NCBI GenBank assembly: GCA_018287875.1
Contig: JAGVVL010000021.1
Coordinates: forward strand, 558,001 to 622,000
DNA length: 64,000 nt
Source: Nigrospora sphaerica
Taxonomy: Eukaryota; Ascomycota; Sordariomycetes; Amphisphaeriales; Apiosporaceae
Direction of reading: 5' to 3'
This document shows positions 1 through 11,785 of the stretch, piece by piece. The position numbers were made by a program, and so were the translations under genes. Numbering within the stretch: the first letter of the stretch is position 1; each line of letters begins with the position of its first letter. The notes beneath the pieces were generated by a model that had not been told where the DNA came from, made no database searches, and was given only the letters and a program-made list of their open reading frames with translations.

Positions 1-2196
1 GGCTTTCTTGGTGCGAAGCCGTTCCCACCATTTCTTCCATGGTTCTTTGCGCGATGATCTCTGGGCCATGAAGTCCAGTCCAGACGACGTGTTGCGCAAA
101 TGATGCGACGACCGGGTCGTTCGGCTGGAATGGATAGGCCAATGTCGGTTGCAGAGGAAGCCTCGAAACAACGTTAGCGATGCATGCAGAAGGCTGGCGC
201 GCGAGGCACTGGTTCTCGTCCGAACCGAGTAGGAACAACAAGGAACGCTGTCTCTTGATCATAGTGGAGGCAGGTCGAGTCCTCGTCCTCTGGCCGCAAG
301 TGGTGAAGAGGGAAACAGATCATAGTGTGTTCAGCTCAGGCGCGAAGATGGGCAGCGTAGCCGCCAGCCTCGTACGGGGCTTGGTTCCGTCTGTGGGAAG
401 GCCTATGATTGGATGGCAGAGGTATTTCGCGAAGGCTTCCTCAGCACGGTGGCTGTATACGCCACTGCCCCGCCTCCCAAGATGGGCTTATCCTACTTCG
501 TCCATGAGATGGCTATGTCGGCGGACTTGGCATCGATATGATGCACAGCTTGGGTCTGCGCTCCCCAGCTCACCTGCTCAGACTTCAACTTCCGTGTCCT
601 TGGTACTCTACGCACCACGAGGGACACCGAACGGGGAATGTGAGTGGGTCACCTGAATAGCAGGCAGCGGGGGCAAAGGTAGCTTCGTGGCGGTCGCGGG
701 CGGTCGCGGGCCGTCCCTTACCTAGAGTGAAACCTTGTCGAAGACAGTTCCGCCCGTAGTCTGTGCGCCCTGGTGCTGGGTAGAGATAGCTTCAGCGTTC
801 GCGCTGCCGCACGCGATGGACGAGCCTTGCTATTATCCACCCGCTACCGGGTAGAATAAGACTTCGCGTGCGGAGTTCGGTTCCTGAAACAGCTCAACTT
901 CCAGCACAGTGTAATAACACGCATTGGGCTATGGTCTTCCGTGTGTTTGGTCTGCAGCCTTGTGCGCAAAGGAATGCTACGCCCGACAGCCCCGGGAAAG
1001 CCATTTGTCCCTATTCGAACCGTAGTGCGGGTGTAGTCAGTGGCGGGGCGATGCGGCCGAAGCCACTCAAGTGCGATGGCGGCCTGCCGTAGCGGCAGCG
1101 TTCACCTTCCGATATGGTGCCCCCGATCACAGAGATCCCGTTCTTGCAGGAGTGGCGCTCCGATGGGTTTTCTCAGCCCTCCAAGGTTGCTTTACAGTGG
1201 CGGGGTCTGTGTCACACCATGCCTGGGCCCTCCCTTTGGCTACTGCTGTGCGAAGCTGTTGGGCAACCCGTTGCCCCGTGCAATACATTACGGCATGTTT
1301 GGGACAAACAGCACGTAGAGTTTCGAGCCGGGCTTGGAACGGTCATGGTATGCATCGAGGCGGGGCAGCAGGGCCTGTTCCACGGGAGTTCGGGCCCGTC
1401 CACCAAAGGCTGCTGGCACCCCGCTGCAAAAACGCGCGAAACAGGCGCGTCGACGCGACTTGAAAGTGTCTTGCCGCCAGGCTCCTGCCCCGAGGACGAG
1501 CAAGCACCCGTCGTGCAGCGGCATGCAGCGGCACTGTGCCATCGCGTATTCGTTTGACGGGGCGAGCGAGCGCTTTCGGTGGTTCGTGTCGCCAGGGAAT
1601 TCTTTAGGGGGTACCGTTCCACCTTCCTCGGCGGCTCTGTGGCCGTCATGTCGTGGCCAGCCCGTGGCGCTGCCAGCTTCTGCCACGCTGTTTCAGTTGC
1701 CAATGTCTTAGACAAGGCTCGAAACGAAGAGATCATCAACAAGCTCTCTGCTTAGCATAGCTTGGCTTGTCTTACTTGGTACCGTCCAGCCTGCAGGTTC
1801 CTAGAATCACGCAGAGCGTTGCAGCCTTGCATCCGTCGCGAGCTCTGTCGTGTTGGCATCCTATGACATGGGTGAGGCCGCATTGCCTGGACTATAGCAG
1901 CACAGGGTAATGAGGACCAATAGCGCGTAGAGGCGGCTCCGTGTCGACCGCATGCGTAAGCCACGAGGATAGCATCAGTCTGCTTGCTGGTTGAGCGGCC
2001 GAGAGGGCCACGCAGACCTGAGCTGTCCGCGGTGAAGGCGTTTTCCCAGAAGCCAAGGTGACGACATACCGAAAAGTACACAGTTCGACAAGACACCTCC
2101 GCGGGAAGCGATTCCGAAAGGCAACCAAATCAACCCGTGGCGCCAGACCGCCCCAATCTCGTCAGAGGAAGAGCCTCCATCACCGGAACCCACTTG
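1..2196. other. Stretch without a supported gene
   Basis: I see no gene here that I can support. Several overlapping open frames occur on both strands between 1040 and 1750, but none has a recognisable domain or splice structure. At the left edge, the minus strand from about 180 to 1 is open in a frame with protein-like composition that runs off the window. It may be the inner part of a gene, but I cannot name it. Short direct copies of GGCGGTCGCGG occur near 690-710. Confidence 0.3.
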
Positions 2197-3325
2197 CTAA
2201 CGTCGGTCATGTCCTCGTTGGCACTGTCGGACCACATCCATCCACTGGCGAATGCCCGACCACTGAAAGATGTGCCCCCCGAGCCCAAGGGTCTGTCCTT
2301 TCCGGACCCAGAACACGCAGTGGATCGTGCCCGAGGGAAAGAAGATGGTCTGCCCGGGCTTCGGGATCCAGTAGCGCCATGGCGGCCCCTCATCGTACTG
2401 CTCCGTGTTGTTCCTCCACACGGCGCGTTGGTCGTCTGTCGGACGCGACATCCATGCGAAGCCAAACAGGCCTTCCTGGATGGTGATCCACATCGCCAGG
2501 CCGTGGCTGTCCGTGTGCGCCGCGGTACAGCGGCCGCCTTCGGACAGGAGCGCCTAGTACGCAATCTCGCGCCATTCCGCCCACGCGGCGCAACTTGCCA
2601 CGGCCCTCTCGGTGCTGTCCCTAAGCAGCACTTTATCGCGTATCAGGGTTCAAAGCTGGCAGTTCCGCCCCGTGGCGAAGTCTGATAGAGTAGAAGGCCG
2701 TGGGCAACGGCAGTCAATAACATTCTATGGGTCGTCGGGCTCTAGCTCGGAAAGAAACCGCTCGTGGACCTCCTGTATGGTACGGGAATCGTACGAGCGC
2801 TGGTTCCTATCCAGAGAAGGGATCTGAACAAAGACTCTCTGGCTGTTGCCCTCCCTCCACTAGAAGGACTCCGGAATCGGCCGGGCTGGGTTTTCCCATT
2901 GAAAGTGTTGCTGCCGTTCCGTGATGACAGGCCCATCAGGCGTTGTCTCATCGAGGCGAGCCTTGGTTTCGGCTCCATCGAGAAGATGAAGCTCGGGAAG
3001 CCCATTCTTCGGGTCGATAGCAGGCACACGATCAGGGTCCTTGTCCTTCACGTAAAACTCATTGGTTGTCCAGGACTTCACATTCGTTAGGTCCGTCGGT
3101 TCGAGCGGTCGCATAAGCTCCTGTCGGCCCTTTGGGGTCAGCAGTACACGCCGGCGCGCGAGTTGGGAAAGTTGGGGCAAGGCGTCCGTCTTCCAGTTCC
3201 GGTGCTTCGTTGCCGCACCGGCGAGATGTGTAGCAAAGGGAATACCCCTCTCTGCAACGAAATAGTGCTGCATGATTTTCTCGCCCCAGAATCCAGCACC
3301 GAGGGCATTTTGACATAACCTGCAA
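2197..3325 (-). pseudogene. JmjC/cupin-like pseudogene with four in-frame stops
   Basis: On the minus strand one frame reads through from about 3325 to 2197 with protein-like content but is cut by four nonsense codons, at 2860-2862, 2725-2727, 2650-2652 and 2554-2556, and no frameshift. The C-terminal part (2493-2197) has the look of the JmjC/cupin fold used by fungal jumonji-type proteins: a PGQTIFFPSGTIHCVF strand-turn with a metal-ligand-type His, then a GLGGHIFQWSGI segment. An HTDSHG stretch just upstream could supply the H-x-D ligand pair. The N-terminal part contains CTRCRLCQ, a possible zinc-binding knot. JmjC proteins are 2-oxoglutarate/Fe(II) oxygenases, often acting on histones. 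All four stops (TAG, TGA, TAG, TAG) can arise from CAG, CGA or TGG by one transition. The family call rests on motifs only and is moderate. Confidence 0.5.
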
Positions 3326-4200
3326 CGTGTACAGAATCGGGAGTTGCGTCTATCGTGGTACCTACGGAGGACAGTCGTACAGAGGGAAGGCCGTCAAGAA
3401 AAGGAAGTGGAAACGCACTAGCCCTCTTAAGGCAGTCATACAGGTGTATGATTGCTCCATAGCGGGGAATACCTGACTCGCATCCGCTGTTACTTTGATA
3501 TGGGTGCATTTGGGACTTGAGCTTGAAATGGTTTATGCATTCCCATGTTATTCCTAAGGAGCCCCGAATGCAGCCTTGGTCGAGTGACTCTAGTTTATGG
3601 TAGCACATAGCCGTACACCGTGTGCGGCCTGTAGCCTCCAGTATTTTAGACTCCTCTAGTCCTCGTCCTACCGTTACCATCACCGGTGAGATAACAATCT
3701 CCGAATCCTCTCCACCCACGTCTCTCGAATCGTGGGCGTCCGCTGTCGCAAAGTCCGCTCGCCTTTCGTTGTAGGACCATTCCTCGAACTCCCCGGCAGG
3801 GGAGTAGACGCATTCAGCGTATCCCGTGGCGTAGCAGAATTGTTGGAATTTTCGTAGGTTCTGTGTGGGCCAAACCAAATGGACGCCTCAGCTCACCGAG
3901 CTCGTCAGCTTGCTTTCATTCAGTGTTCTGAGCAAGGTAATATTCAGTGAGTCATTTGAGGAACCACAATCATCTTGTATACCACTCCCTGGCAGTACTT
4001 ATACTCAGAATTTTTTGTGCTAGTGATCCATTCTGGTTCCGCCAACTGTTCAGTACCGGTAGACCAGACCTATTTGTACGACCATACAACAAGTTGGGCC
4101 CCCTTACGATCCGAATGCATTCTTTCTTTTACCAACGCGCGTCCAATCTCATCAGTGTAGCGGCACTCGTGATGTCAAGCTTTCAATGCAGGGCAAACCT
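3326..4200. other. Stretch without a supported gene
   Basis: A 246-codon open frame covers 3878-3138 on the minus strand and overlaps the upstream end of the JmjC-like pseudogene in another frame. I recognise no domain in it. It may be the upstream exon region of that pseudogene or a chance frame. The segment 3900-4200 is slightly AT-rich and holds nothing else I can support. Confidence 0.25.
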
Positions 4201-4726
4201 TTAGTGACTCATTGGGTCAATGTTCAGAGCCCGAACAACCCTACAGACCGTCGCAAAGTCTTTGTTGGAGTCCAGCCATACGGCACCCACCAATGCCTCG
4301 ACAGCGGATGCGAGAGTAGTGCGACTGGCATTCTTCTGAGCAGGGTGCGTGATGATGTATTCCGTCAAACCCGCTTCTCTTCCGATCTTTTCAAGATTCC
4401 GGTTCGAAGCGTTTTGAGAGATGACTCTCTGCGTTGTGCCTAGCAGTCGGTGAGTACTGGCCTTTCGTGCCAACGTGAGTGATCATACAGGGAGAGACCC
4501 CAGTAGTGTGCCACTGATCCACTATTTCAAGCTGGATCAAAGCATCCCCAATGAGGGCAAGTCGTTTATTCCCTCTTGGGTCCCCTTCGATGTCCTTCCG
4601 ACATGTCGAGGCGCCAGCGGCAAGGAGTGCCTCCTCTGGCAAGGACGGGTCCTTGAATGCGTATCCAGCTCTGGCTTCAAAAAGCCTGATGATGTCCATT
4701 GCAATATAATGCTTCCAGCGTAGCAT
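4201..4726 (-). pseudogene. RNase III domain protein, frame broken
   Basis: The first part (4726 to about 4490) reads as the start of a ribonuclease III fold, with a helix FEARAGYAFKDPSL followed by the signature-like NKRLALIGDALIQL, where the family usually has an E/D-rich N-E-R-L-E-F-L-G-D-A. The second part (4473-4201) continues the same domain in another frame: NLEKIGREAGLTEYI, then ASRTTLASAVEALVGAVWLD, matching the second RNase III helix pair. RNase III enzymes cut double-stranded RNA. The typical second Glu of the signature is replaced, as in many non-catalytic fungal homologues. The two parts could be joined only by an intron of about 37 bp, shorter than the 47-56 bp introns elsewhere in this window, so a frameshift near 4450-4490 is more likely. 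No double-stranded RNA-binding domain follows. Confidence 0.55.
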
Positions 4727-7700
4727 CTTCTAGTTGGATGAAATGAATTGGATTCCAAGTTCTGGGCGGATAATCAACCTATATACTCTACTACTCGATC
4801 CGCAGACACCGCACAGTCATCACTGTCGCCAGCGTGGCCTGTGATCCTCTGGTCCAGTGACCCCCTGAACATGTCATATAGTGTGCAATAATGATAGCCG
4901 AAAGGCTCAATAAGCTATATACTCGAAGGGTTGAGCATCACAACGACGATACAAAGCTCCAGGTGGGAAGCTACGGATGGTTCTATTGAAGCAGCGAGCG
5001 ATGGGCCAGTGTATTGTCAAGCAGCGTCTGTTCCAAAGCCTCAACAATATTTCGTGATGAAATCTGGTTTTGAAGTAGCTTCCGGAAGGACCAACTAGGT
5101 AATACCGATTTGATATCGGAAACGGTCTGTGGTAGAGGGCTAGTGGCTATTATATTGCGATTTGCTTGTGATCGCCATTTGTCATTAAGGATGGAACTTC
5201 CCGCAACCACACTTAAGGCAACTAAGCGCACGAAACCTAGAGCCACACTCTAAAAGCTGGCAATCCCTAGTGCGATAGCTTCTCCGCTCCTATTCTATCA
5301 TGGCGAGATAGTTTTTGTAACTCTAACGTTACCTTGCTTGGCCTTTGTGATATGCCGACGTGCTCCCTATTTGGCAACGGAAGATCGTAGGACATTTGCT
5401 TCTGATGCTCTCCAACGATGACTTCCTATACTAGTTGAAGTTTCTTCCATGCTCTGGCATGTGAAGCCTGATGATAATCTTCATGGAGGAAGGACGATTT
5501 GAACTGGTGCTTAGTGAGCTGAGCAGCCTTTTCAGAAATTCGTATGGCTTACGTCCCCGTGATACACGGGGTAATCGAGTACTTGGGGCGGAGCGCCAGC
5601 CGCAATGCCGCTGCCCGAGCGAGCAAGCAAAACAGTTTTGGGTGCGACAGATCAGAAGCCAGTACTATTAACGATCTGCTCCGCCTTCTAACACTGGCTG
5701 GCGCTGCCCTACGAGCACATTTTAATACTCCTTGGCTTGTTGCGTGCCTTCATCCAGACTCCAGCATGCCCTTCATTTCTTAGTTGACGCTAGAAGGCCT
5801 CCCTTTGTTTTGGGGGGGGGGTAGCTTCTTTTAGGGACTCCCTCAGCAGCCGGTGATTGCTCTAGCTGCCGCCACCCGTCAGTTTTCCAGCCTTTTTTGG
5901 TCCTCTGATTTAATGGCTACCTGCCATGCCCTTCGCCGCAGAGACTCATGCGGCAGAGATCCATGCAAAACGAGCAGAGAAGTGGGCAAGGCTGGGTTGG
6001 ATCTAGGGTCGCTAGAGTATGCGTCGCCGGTCGCTGTCACGCAAAACACCAACCAGCTGTCAGTTAACCTTCCAGCGCAGGGTCGAGAAATACCATGAAG
6101 AAGGTTACGTAGTCATTACTGGCAGAAGAACATGCTACGGACAGCAGGACTCAGCCTTTGCAAGCGGGCATAAGTAGAAAGCACAGGCGGCAGTTGGGAT
6201 GGCAGGCTGCGTCGTTGCTTTCTCTCAAGCAGATGGGAACGCAGCGCGTGGCCGTGGAAGGGTTTGGTTACCCAAGACCGCCGGCTGCAGGGCGGGCCTA
6301 CGAGGAGGAGAGACGAGGTTCTATATATGCCAAAACATACGTCTTCTAGTGGCCTCAAGCCCAGGCGCAGTATGCTGCTGGACTCAGTAGCGAAGATTCC
6401 AGGCCGATTTGACCGGCTGAACGTATGTTCAGGGAGCACTCAGCGTTCATGGGAAGCCATCTCCAGCTAGAAGCCCATAGTGTTCCATTCCATCCTTGCC
6501 GATTTAAGCATAGCACTTCCAGGCGTTCTTATCGTACTTACATGTACTAAAAGGGTTTGCGCTACGAGTTATGCGGCCGCGGCACGCCCAGGGTGCAAGC
6601 TCTTTGTCAACAAATTTCGCTGGCGATGAAGTATACGGCCCGTATGTTCTTGTCACGCCGATGGCCAAGTCATCTAGAAGGTCTGAGGTCGTCCTCTGGT
6701 TTGCTAACATGCTGATGTTGATAGCCCGGCCGCCTATTTGTTACATTCGCTCGTGTTTGCCACCTCGACGGCTACGTAGCTGTGCCTTCCCCGTGTGGCA
6801 CGATGACTTTGGAATACAGAGAGAATGCAGTCTTCCAACACTCATATCTACCCAAACATCATGCTGATAGAAACTGCGACGACACGGCGACGGCCGAAAT
6901 CAAGGTATCCTATACGTTGGGCACCAAGAATGCGGCCTACGGAACCCACAAATGACGGCCAGATGACCTTCGCCGAGGTATCCAAGACCATCGCTCCATG
7001 AAAATGGCCCGGCCACAACGAACTCTAGCAAGCAAGTAATAGAGGCTTCTTGGGACCACATGAAATTGCAAGCGCATCCCTGATCCAACCCACGCATATC
7101 TGCGATATGTATCTGCCTGCTTCGAAGACGAAAACTCACGCCTCACCGTCTTCCAGGAAAGGCCCAAACCTCCTCTTCAAGACGTCCAACACGGCGGCAC
7201 GAATCTGGCATTGCGTAAGCCCTCGAAGGTGCGACACATATTTTACATGGTCGGGGGATATTCTGTTGCGCGATGTATGGATGTCGAGGTCGACCCGATG
7301 ATGGAAACGGCCGCGACGACTAAAGTAGGCATAGACCGCTTGCCGCTGACGATTGTGCGCCGGGCCCCGAGAATAGCCTACTTTGACGAAATTGTTCATC
7401 ACTTCGGTCGGTATTGGTGCTCCTCGATGTAGCTTCGGCATACGTCGAACTTGGGATCGAGGTAATTTCGCTCCGCTGGGAACCCATTGGTGCAAGAGGC
7501 GATTTGACGAGCTGCGTGACGAGATCGCTGCGTGGGTGGGTTGGGTGCCCCAAGATGGCACAGTCGGTGTAGCCGCCGGTGCGATCTGTTCGACCGGGTC
7601 CGATATTTTCTTGTTGAGTGCAATAGTCCCCAGGTATATTATTTCATCGTCTGTTGCCATGGCTGCGATCGCTTGCTGCTGATTTGCAATAGGGTTGGGT

Positions 7701-8109
7701 GTTGCTGCGTTAGCTATCTGTCTCCCGCAACGGAAGGGGTTGGACAGGCGAATGTGGGTAAACTATGTTTAGGCTTATGCTGGGGTGTGCTGGCCTGCGT
7801 GGCGCCACTGAACTACAGGGCTGGTGGCGAGGCGCAAGTGACACATCCGCTGGATTGAACGCCTGCGCGGCCTGACTGGACGAAGAGTTATTATCATCCT
7901 TTAGCGAGTTCACGTTGGGCGACCATCCCTGGAGATGTAAGACATCAGGCTCTTGCATGACTCCGTAGAGTTGCCTGATACCGTGTTCATCCAGCGGTGT
8001 CTCCGGTTTTCGGCCACGAGCGTACGGGACACGGCCGCGAAGACGCGAAGAGTAGGACGGACCGCACCTTACTCCGCTGCTGAGTGACATCTGTTTTCGA
8101 GTGAAATGA
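4727..8109. other. Stretch without a supported gene
   Basis: No gene is supported. A 10-G run lies near 5811-5821. A minus-strand frame at 7660-7136 (174 codons) is the longest open frame. Two other frames over the same bases also look partly protein-like, as expected of a decayed coding sequence with indels. I recognise no family. The part from about 7700 to 8100 borders the family A repeat and may belong to it. Confidence 0.25.
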
Positions 8110-9560
8110 AGAAACGACGCAGATGGACGCCGTCGACAGCTCTAGAGCCATGTGCCCATCGCTCGTCAGCAAGCGCGTTGTGACGCGCTGCGGGTGGGTG
8201 GTGTGGGGGCGGGGCGGCCAAGTACTACAAGGCCGCGGAAACACGCGACGCGAGCACCAGAAGATGCGCTTCACTGTCGCTTCACATGGCTGCTCCCTGT
8301 TATCCAAGTCGCGCCATGGAAATATCTCATCGCGCATATTCGGCTCTCGACGGCGGGCCTCGACGATGGCGGCGCCTGGCCCTCGTCGACGCAAAGCCGC
8401 CGGCACCCCTGCGATCGGGCCATAATCGACCAGCGAAGCCAGGAACCCAAGCAAGCACCCTGTCGCGTTTTGTACGGACAGCATGACATGCGACATAGGG
8501 TTCCCTCTGTACAGCCCGGTATCGCTTCGGAAACCAGATATGCCCAGTATGTCTTCCTGTTCTGCTGTAAGCCACACCAGCCTGGCGAGATATGGACGTC
8601 GAGGCGGCCCCCGATTGTTGAAGCCTCAATCTCTGCGGCCCGAGCGGCCCCGCCATCGACCCGAACCAGATCGTAGACCACGGCGCGACTTTCCCCCACG
8701 ACTCATCACCGGGAACAGGACGAGAAGACTAGGGCAAGCTAGCAAGGTGTTCTATTCCCCGGGGCGGGTCAGCCCACGGCGTTGCCTACCACGCTATGCG
8801 CTTAGGCGATCGTCGTTGCGGAGCAGACAGTATCGTAGCGGAACGCGCTACCAGGCCCACGACACGCATGGCCGGCCGAAGCCGTTCGGAGTTGGCGAGA
8901 CATCGCCTTCTCATCTCATCGCCTTCTCATCTCATCGCCACGACTGCTGCTCTTTCGGGCTCCCACTCTCTGGTGCGAGGAAGGACGGACGGCATGCACC
9001 GGGCTGCTGGTGCGCGTGCACGGGCCTCGTCTGCCACGAGGACAATCTCCTCCCACTGAGAGAGGCCATTGACAAGAGGGATGGGTCGCGCCGCACCCAA
9101 GAGCAGACGGATGCACGGCACCGGCTTAAGCTTCCCACCTCCGCGTGAGGTAGCCGTGTGCCAATGCAGCAAATACGTTCCATGATGACGCCGTGGCACG
9201 AACGCGGGCCGGCGCATGCGACTTCGCCTTTTCGTCGGCCCATTCGTCGCGATACTTGGCGCAAAGGCTGGACAGTCCCCATAATCTACCAGCGCGCCTT
9301 AGCCGGAATGCGACCAGCCTACCTGGTGTGGTTCTGCGCAACAAACGCCTCGCTTCAGACAGCCGCAGCATCGTATGGATGGATGCCAACTCCCGTCTTG
9401 GTACGGCGGCCGCCAACGCCAATGCTGCGACGTGCCGGCGCACTAGTTGCACCAACATTTATTCCTCCATGCTTATGAAATTACCAACATTTGCTACAAT
9501 TTTACTTCGGTCGAGGTAGGGAGCATTGCTAGCTGTTTGTCTGTTTCCACGATTCATGCC
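8110..9560 (-). repeat. Dispersed repeat family A, copy 1
   Basis: Read on the minus strand, this stretch aligns by eye, with many substitutions and indels, to 25860-26770 and 31600-32740 on the plus strand. Shared blocks include the CTTCGCTAGCCTG-like segment (about 8745 here, 26570 and 32040), a block around 9420 shared with 25890, and a block around 8200 shared with 32590. The copies stay GC-rich. The repeat's nature is unknown: I see no terminal repeats, no transposase motif and no clean reading frame. It may be a decayed transposon or a decayed gene family. Confidence 0.5.
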
Positions 9561-9846
9561 TGCCACCTTCCTCTGGGTACTTCTTGGTCGCCAGCCTGCA
9601 TTCTTAATAGCATTGTACTACAGGCTGGCTGCCATCGGTATCCCGCAGGCTCTGACTCTTGCGCCAGGGCCTCGCGGGCCGATATACCTGTCGTTCTGGC
9701 TTGCTACATCCCAAAGTAACAAGCGCCGGGCGCCTGGGTGAGGCGGATGGTTTCCTGCCCTATGCGCGTCTCTTACCATCAGGAAGCTGTCGTGTGGGAC
9801 CCGAACCCGCATACGGTTTATGGTATGTGTCATACAACCGCAAGGC

Positions 9847-9854
9847 ATATATAT
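9847..9854 (+). promoter_or_regulatory. TATA-like box before the 9927 gene
   Basis: ATATATAT lies about 75 bases upstream of the ATG at 9927. This spacing fits a transcription start near 9880 and a short leader. The bases before the ATG (TTCACA) suit a fungal start context. Confidence 0.4.
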
Positions 9855-9926
9855 CAGTGAAGTCCGATAGAGGTGCTCGCGGCACTCTATAGACTGGCAC
9901 GTACTTCTGCTTCGTTTTTGTTCACA

Positions 9927-10777
9927 ATGAGACAAGCTTTGTCCTCTGTTCAAGATCCCTATCCTCTGGGCGCGGGGAGGTCGAAACGCGCCAGTCGCCA
10001 AAAGAAACGCCGATGGAAAATGCAGCAACAACTGGAAGTGTTATATCAACAGATTATCGTACAAGAGCCACAATGCTTCCTCGCCGACAACTTTTGCGCC
10101 ATCCTCGACCGCTGGATTGATCTGGAAAAGACCATAGCCTTCCCGGCCAATATCGCGAGCACAGACCGTCGAGTGCAAGCAGCGTTTCGGGCCGCAGAAG
10201 AAGCTATTGACAGCGGAGGCTTGTTCGCCAGGATAGCGCACGTGCAGCTGCTGGGAGTCTTTGACTCCCTTGAAAGACTCATCCATGGGGAGCGAAAATT
10301 GGGCCAGCACACCCATCAAAAATCGGTCAAGGTGGCCATCGACAGGTTCATCGAGCTTCGCAAAGAGAGGCAATGGTGCCGGGATAAGGTCCACGAGTTA
10401 AGGCGAACAGCGAAACGGTGGAAGCACCTTGCGGGCCCTTCCGTGTTCCTTCTTGTGGTCCTTTCGAGCATGGCCGAGCCCCTAGTGTAAGGAACGCTCG
10501 AAGTAGCATGAGCAACACACGACTAATGTGTACTAGTGCCAACTTTGCGAAAACGAGCGAGCCTGCTTTGCAAACGCTCGCTACTCGCGTCGCTCAAGCC
10601 ATAGACCCTGCTCTTTTAAGGGTTTGCAAAGGTCTCGAGGCAATTGGTTCGGAAATCGCGGGATTTGGTGCCGTTTTTGACCGAGACCAGGTTTGCAGGG
10701 ATGTTAGGAGGGAGCTGTCACTGGACAGCAAGCCAGGCCCCTCCAGGAGCGTTGTGGGCATGGGCAATGAGGGATAG
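9927..10777 (+). CDS. Hypothetical protein, two exons, helical
   Basis: I do not recognise the family. The model is exon 1 9927-10486, a 50-bp intron 10487-10536 (GTAAGG donor, GACTAAT branch, ACTAG end) and exon 2 10537-10777, giving 266 residues. The splice keeps the frame and replaces an immediate stop at 10488-10490, which supports it. The start at 9927 is chosen because it has a CACAATG context and lies about 75 bp after a TATA-like box; an upstream in-frame start at 9873 is less likely. The N-terminus has a strongly basic patch (SKRASRQKKRRWK) that could be a nuclear signal. The rest is rich in Leu, Ala, Arg and Glu and looks all-helical. Exon 1 ends near a short hydrophobic stretch (GPSVFLLVVLSSM). 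No neighbour suggests a role. Confidence 0.5.
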
Positions 10778-11024
10778 CGTGGTGGCTGCTAAACGAGAAC
10801 CCGGCGGCAGGGTCTAACACGTTTTACATCTATGACCGCAACGCACGGAGCAGAACCCATAGGTTGCATTTGGCGTTGGAAGCGGAGTCGCACAGGGAGG
10901 CCTGCTTTTCTAGTGTAGGCGCTCGACGGGAGGGATTCTTCGTTCGAACCATGAAAATCCCGAGGGAACTATTTGGCAGAGAGATATGATAAGGGTGGGT
11001 GTCACTATCAAGGTACGATGATTG
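10778..11024. other. Intergenic
   Basis: I see nothing here that I can support. Confidence 0.3.
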
Positions 11025-11340
11025 TGCTACGACTTTGTAACAAGGAGGGTGCGGTCACAATGTGTCTGCTTGTCTCTATGGTATGGAAATATAGGCACAC
11101 AAGCTGAGGGTGGGTCACAACGAGCGTCATGATCACGATATGAGTGTGGTTCACAAGGTGCGTCGTCCATCCCATGCGGGAAATGCTACGACTTTGTAAC
11201 AAGGAGGGGTGCGATCACAATGTGTCTGCTTGTCCCTATGGTATGGAATCTAGGCATACAAGCTGAGGGTGGGTCACAACGAGCGTCATGATCACGAGAT
11301 GAGTCTGTTTCACAAGGTGCGTCGTCCAACCCGTGCAGGA
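11025..11340. repeat. Two tandem copies of a 159-bp unit
   Basis: A unit starting TGCTACGACTTTGTAACAAG at 11025 is repeated from 11184 with a period of 159 bases and only a few differences. Both copies contain the sentence-like block GGGTGGGTCACAACGAGCG. No coding frame is shared by the two copies. This is a simple local duplication of unknown role. Confidence 0.8.
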
Positions 11341-11554
11341 CGTATATGACTAGCCTAACAGCCTTGATTGCCCATATTGTACTGGCCCGTGATGCTGTCT
11401 TGCAGATGGGGACCGTAAACCGTTTCCCGAACACGGTGCAAAGGTTTTCCGTTTCCCGGTCTTCGCGCAGGGTGTCCCCAGTGACCACCATCCTAGCATT
11501 CTAGCCGCTACACAGCAGGGTCCCTGCCCCGCAGCGAATGGTTGGTAAATGGGT

Positions 11555-11585
11555 GGGGGGGGGGGGAGACAGACAGACAGACAGA
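11555..11585. repeat. Poly-G plus (AGAC)n microsatellite
   Basis: A run of 12 G (11555-11566) is followed directly by about five AGAC units. Such runs are prone to slippage and to base-calling error. Confidence 0.9.
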
Positions 11586-11649
11586 TGTATTATCGCCATA
11601 CAGGGACACTGTCCCGCCTCCCGAGGGGCATCTGGCGTGCGAGAGTCTA

Positions 11650-11785
11650 TCTACATGTACACGAGATATCCCGCACGTCAAGTCCAATGGCAGTCCTTTG
11701 GCCCAACCGTCTCTGTGACTCCTCCGTGCGAGCTCGTTCTCGGTACTTTCTCCTTCTGAATAGCTACTGCTTCACGTAGAGACCA
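11650..11785 (+). repeat. Dispersed repeat family D, copy 1
   Basis: About 120 bases here match the minus strand of 53034-53152 closely. They share the blocks GATATCCC, CAGTCCTTTGG / CAATCCTTTGG, CTCCTCCGTGCGAGCTCGTT and TAGCTACTGCTTCACRTRGAG. I see no open frame. The size suggests a solo end or a miniature element, but I did not find terminal inverted repeats. Confidence 0.65.

Noticed and set aside
1040..1742. Five overlapping open frames of 90-176 codons
   Set aside because: They overlap on both strands in GC-rich DNA, with no domain, splice signal or composition bias favouring one.
4438..4475. A 37-bp intron to join the two RNase III-like frames
   Set aside because: Shorter than every other intron here (47-56 bp, one of 84) and without a branch site; a frameshift is simpler.
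9740..9830. Possible tRNA gene because of GGACCCGAACCCGC
   Set aside because: No matching acceptor stem, anticodon arm or B-box consensus could be built.
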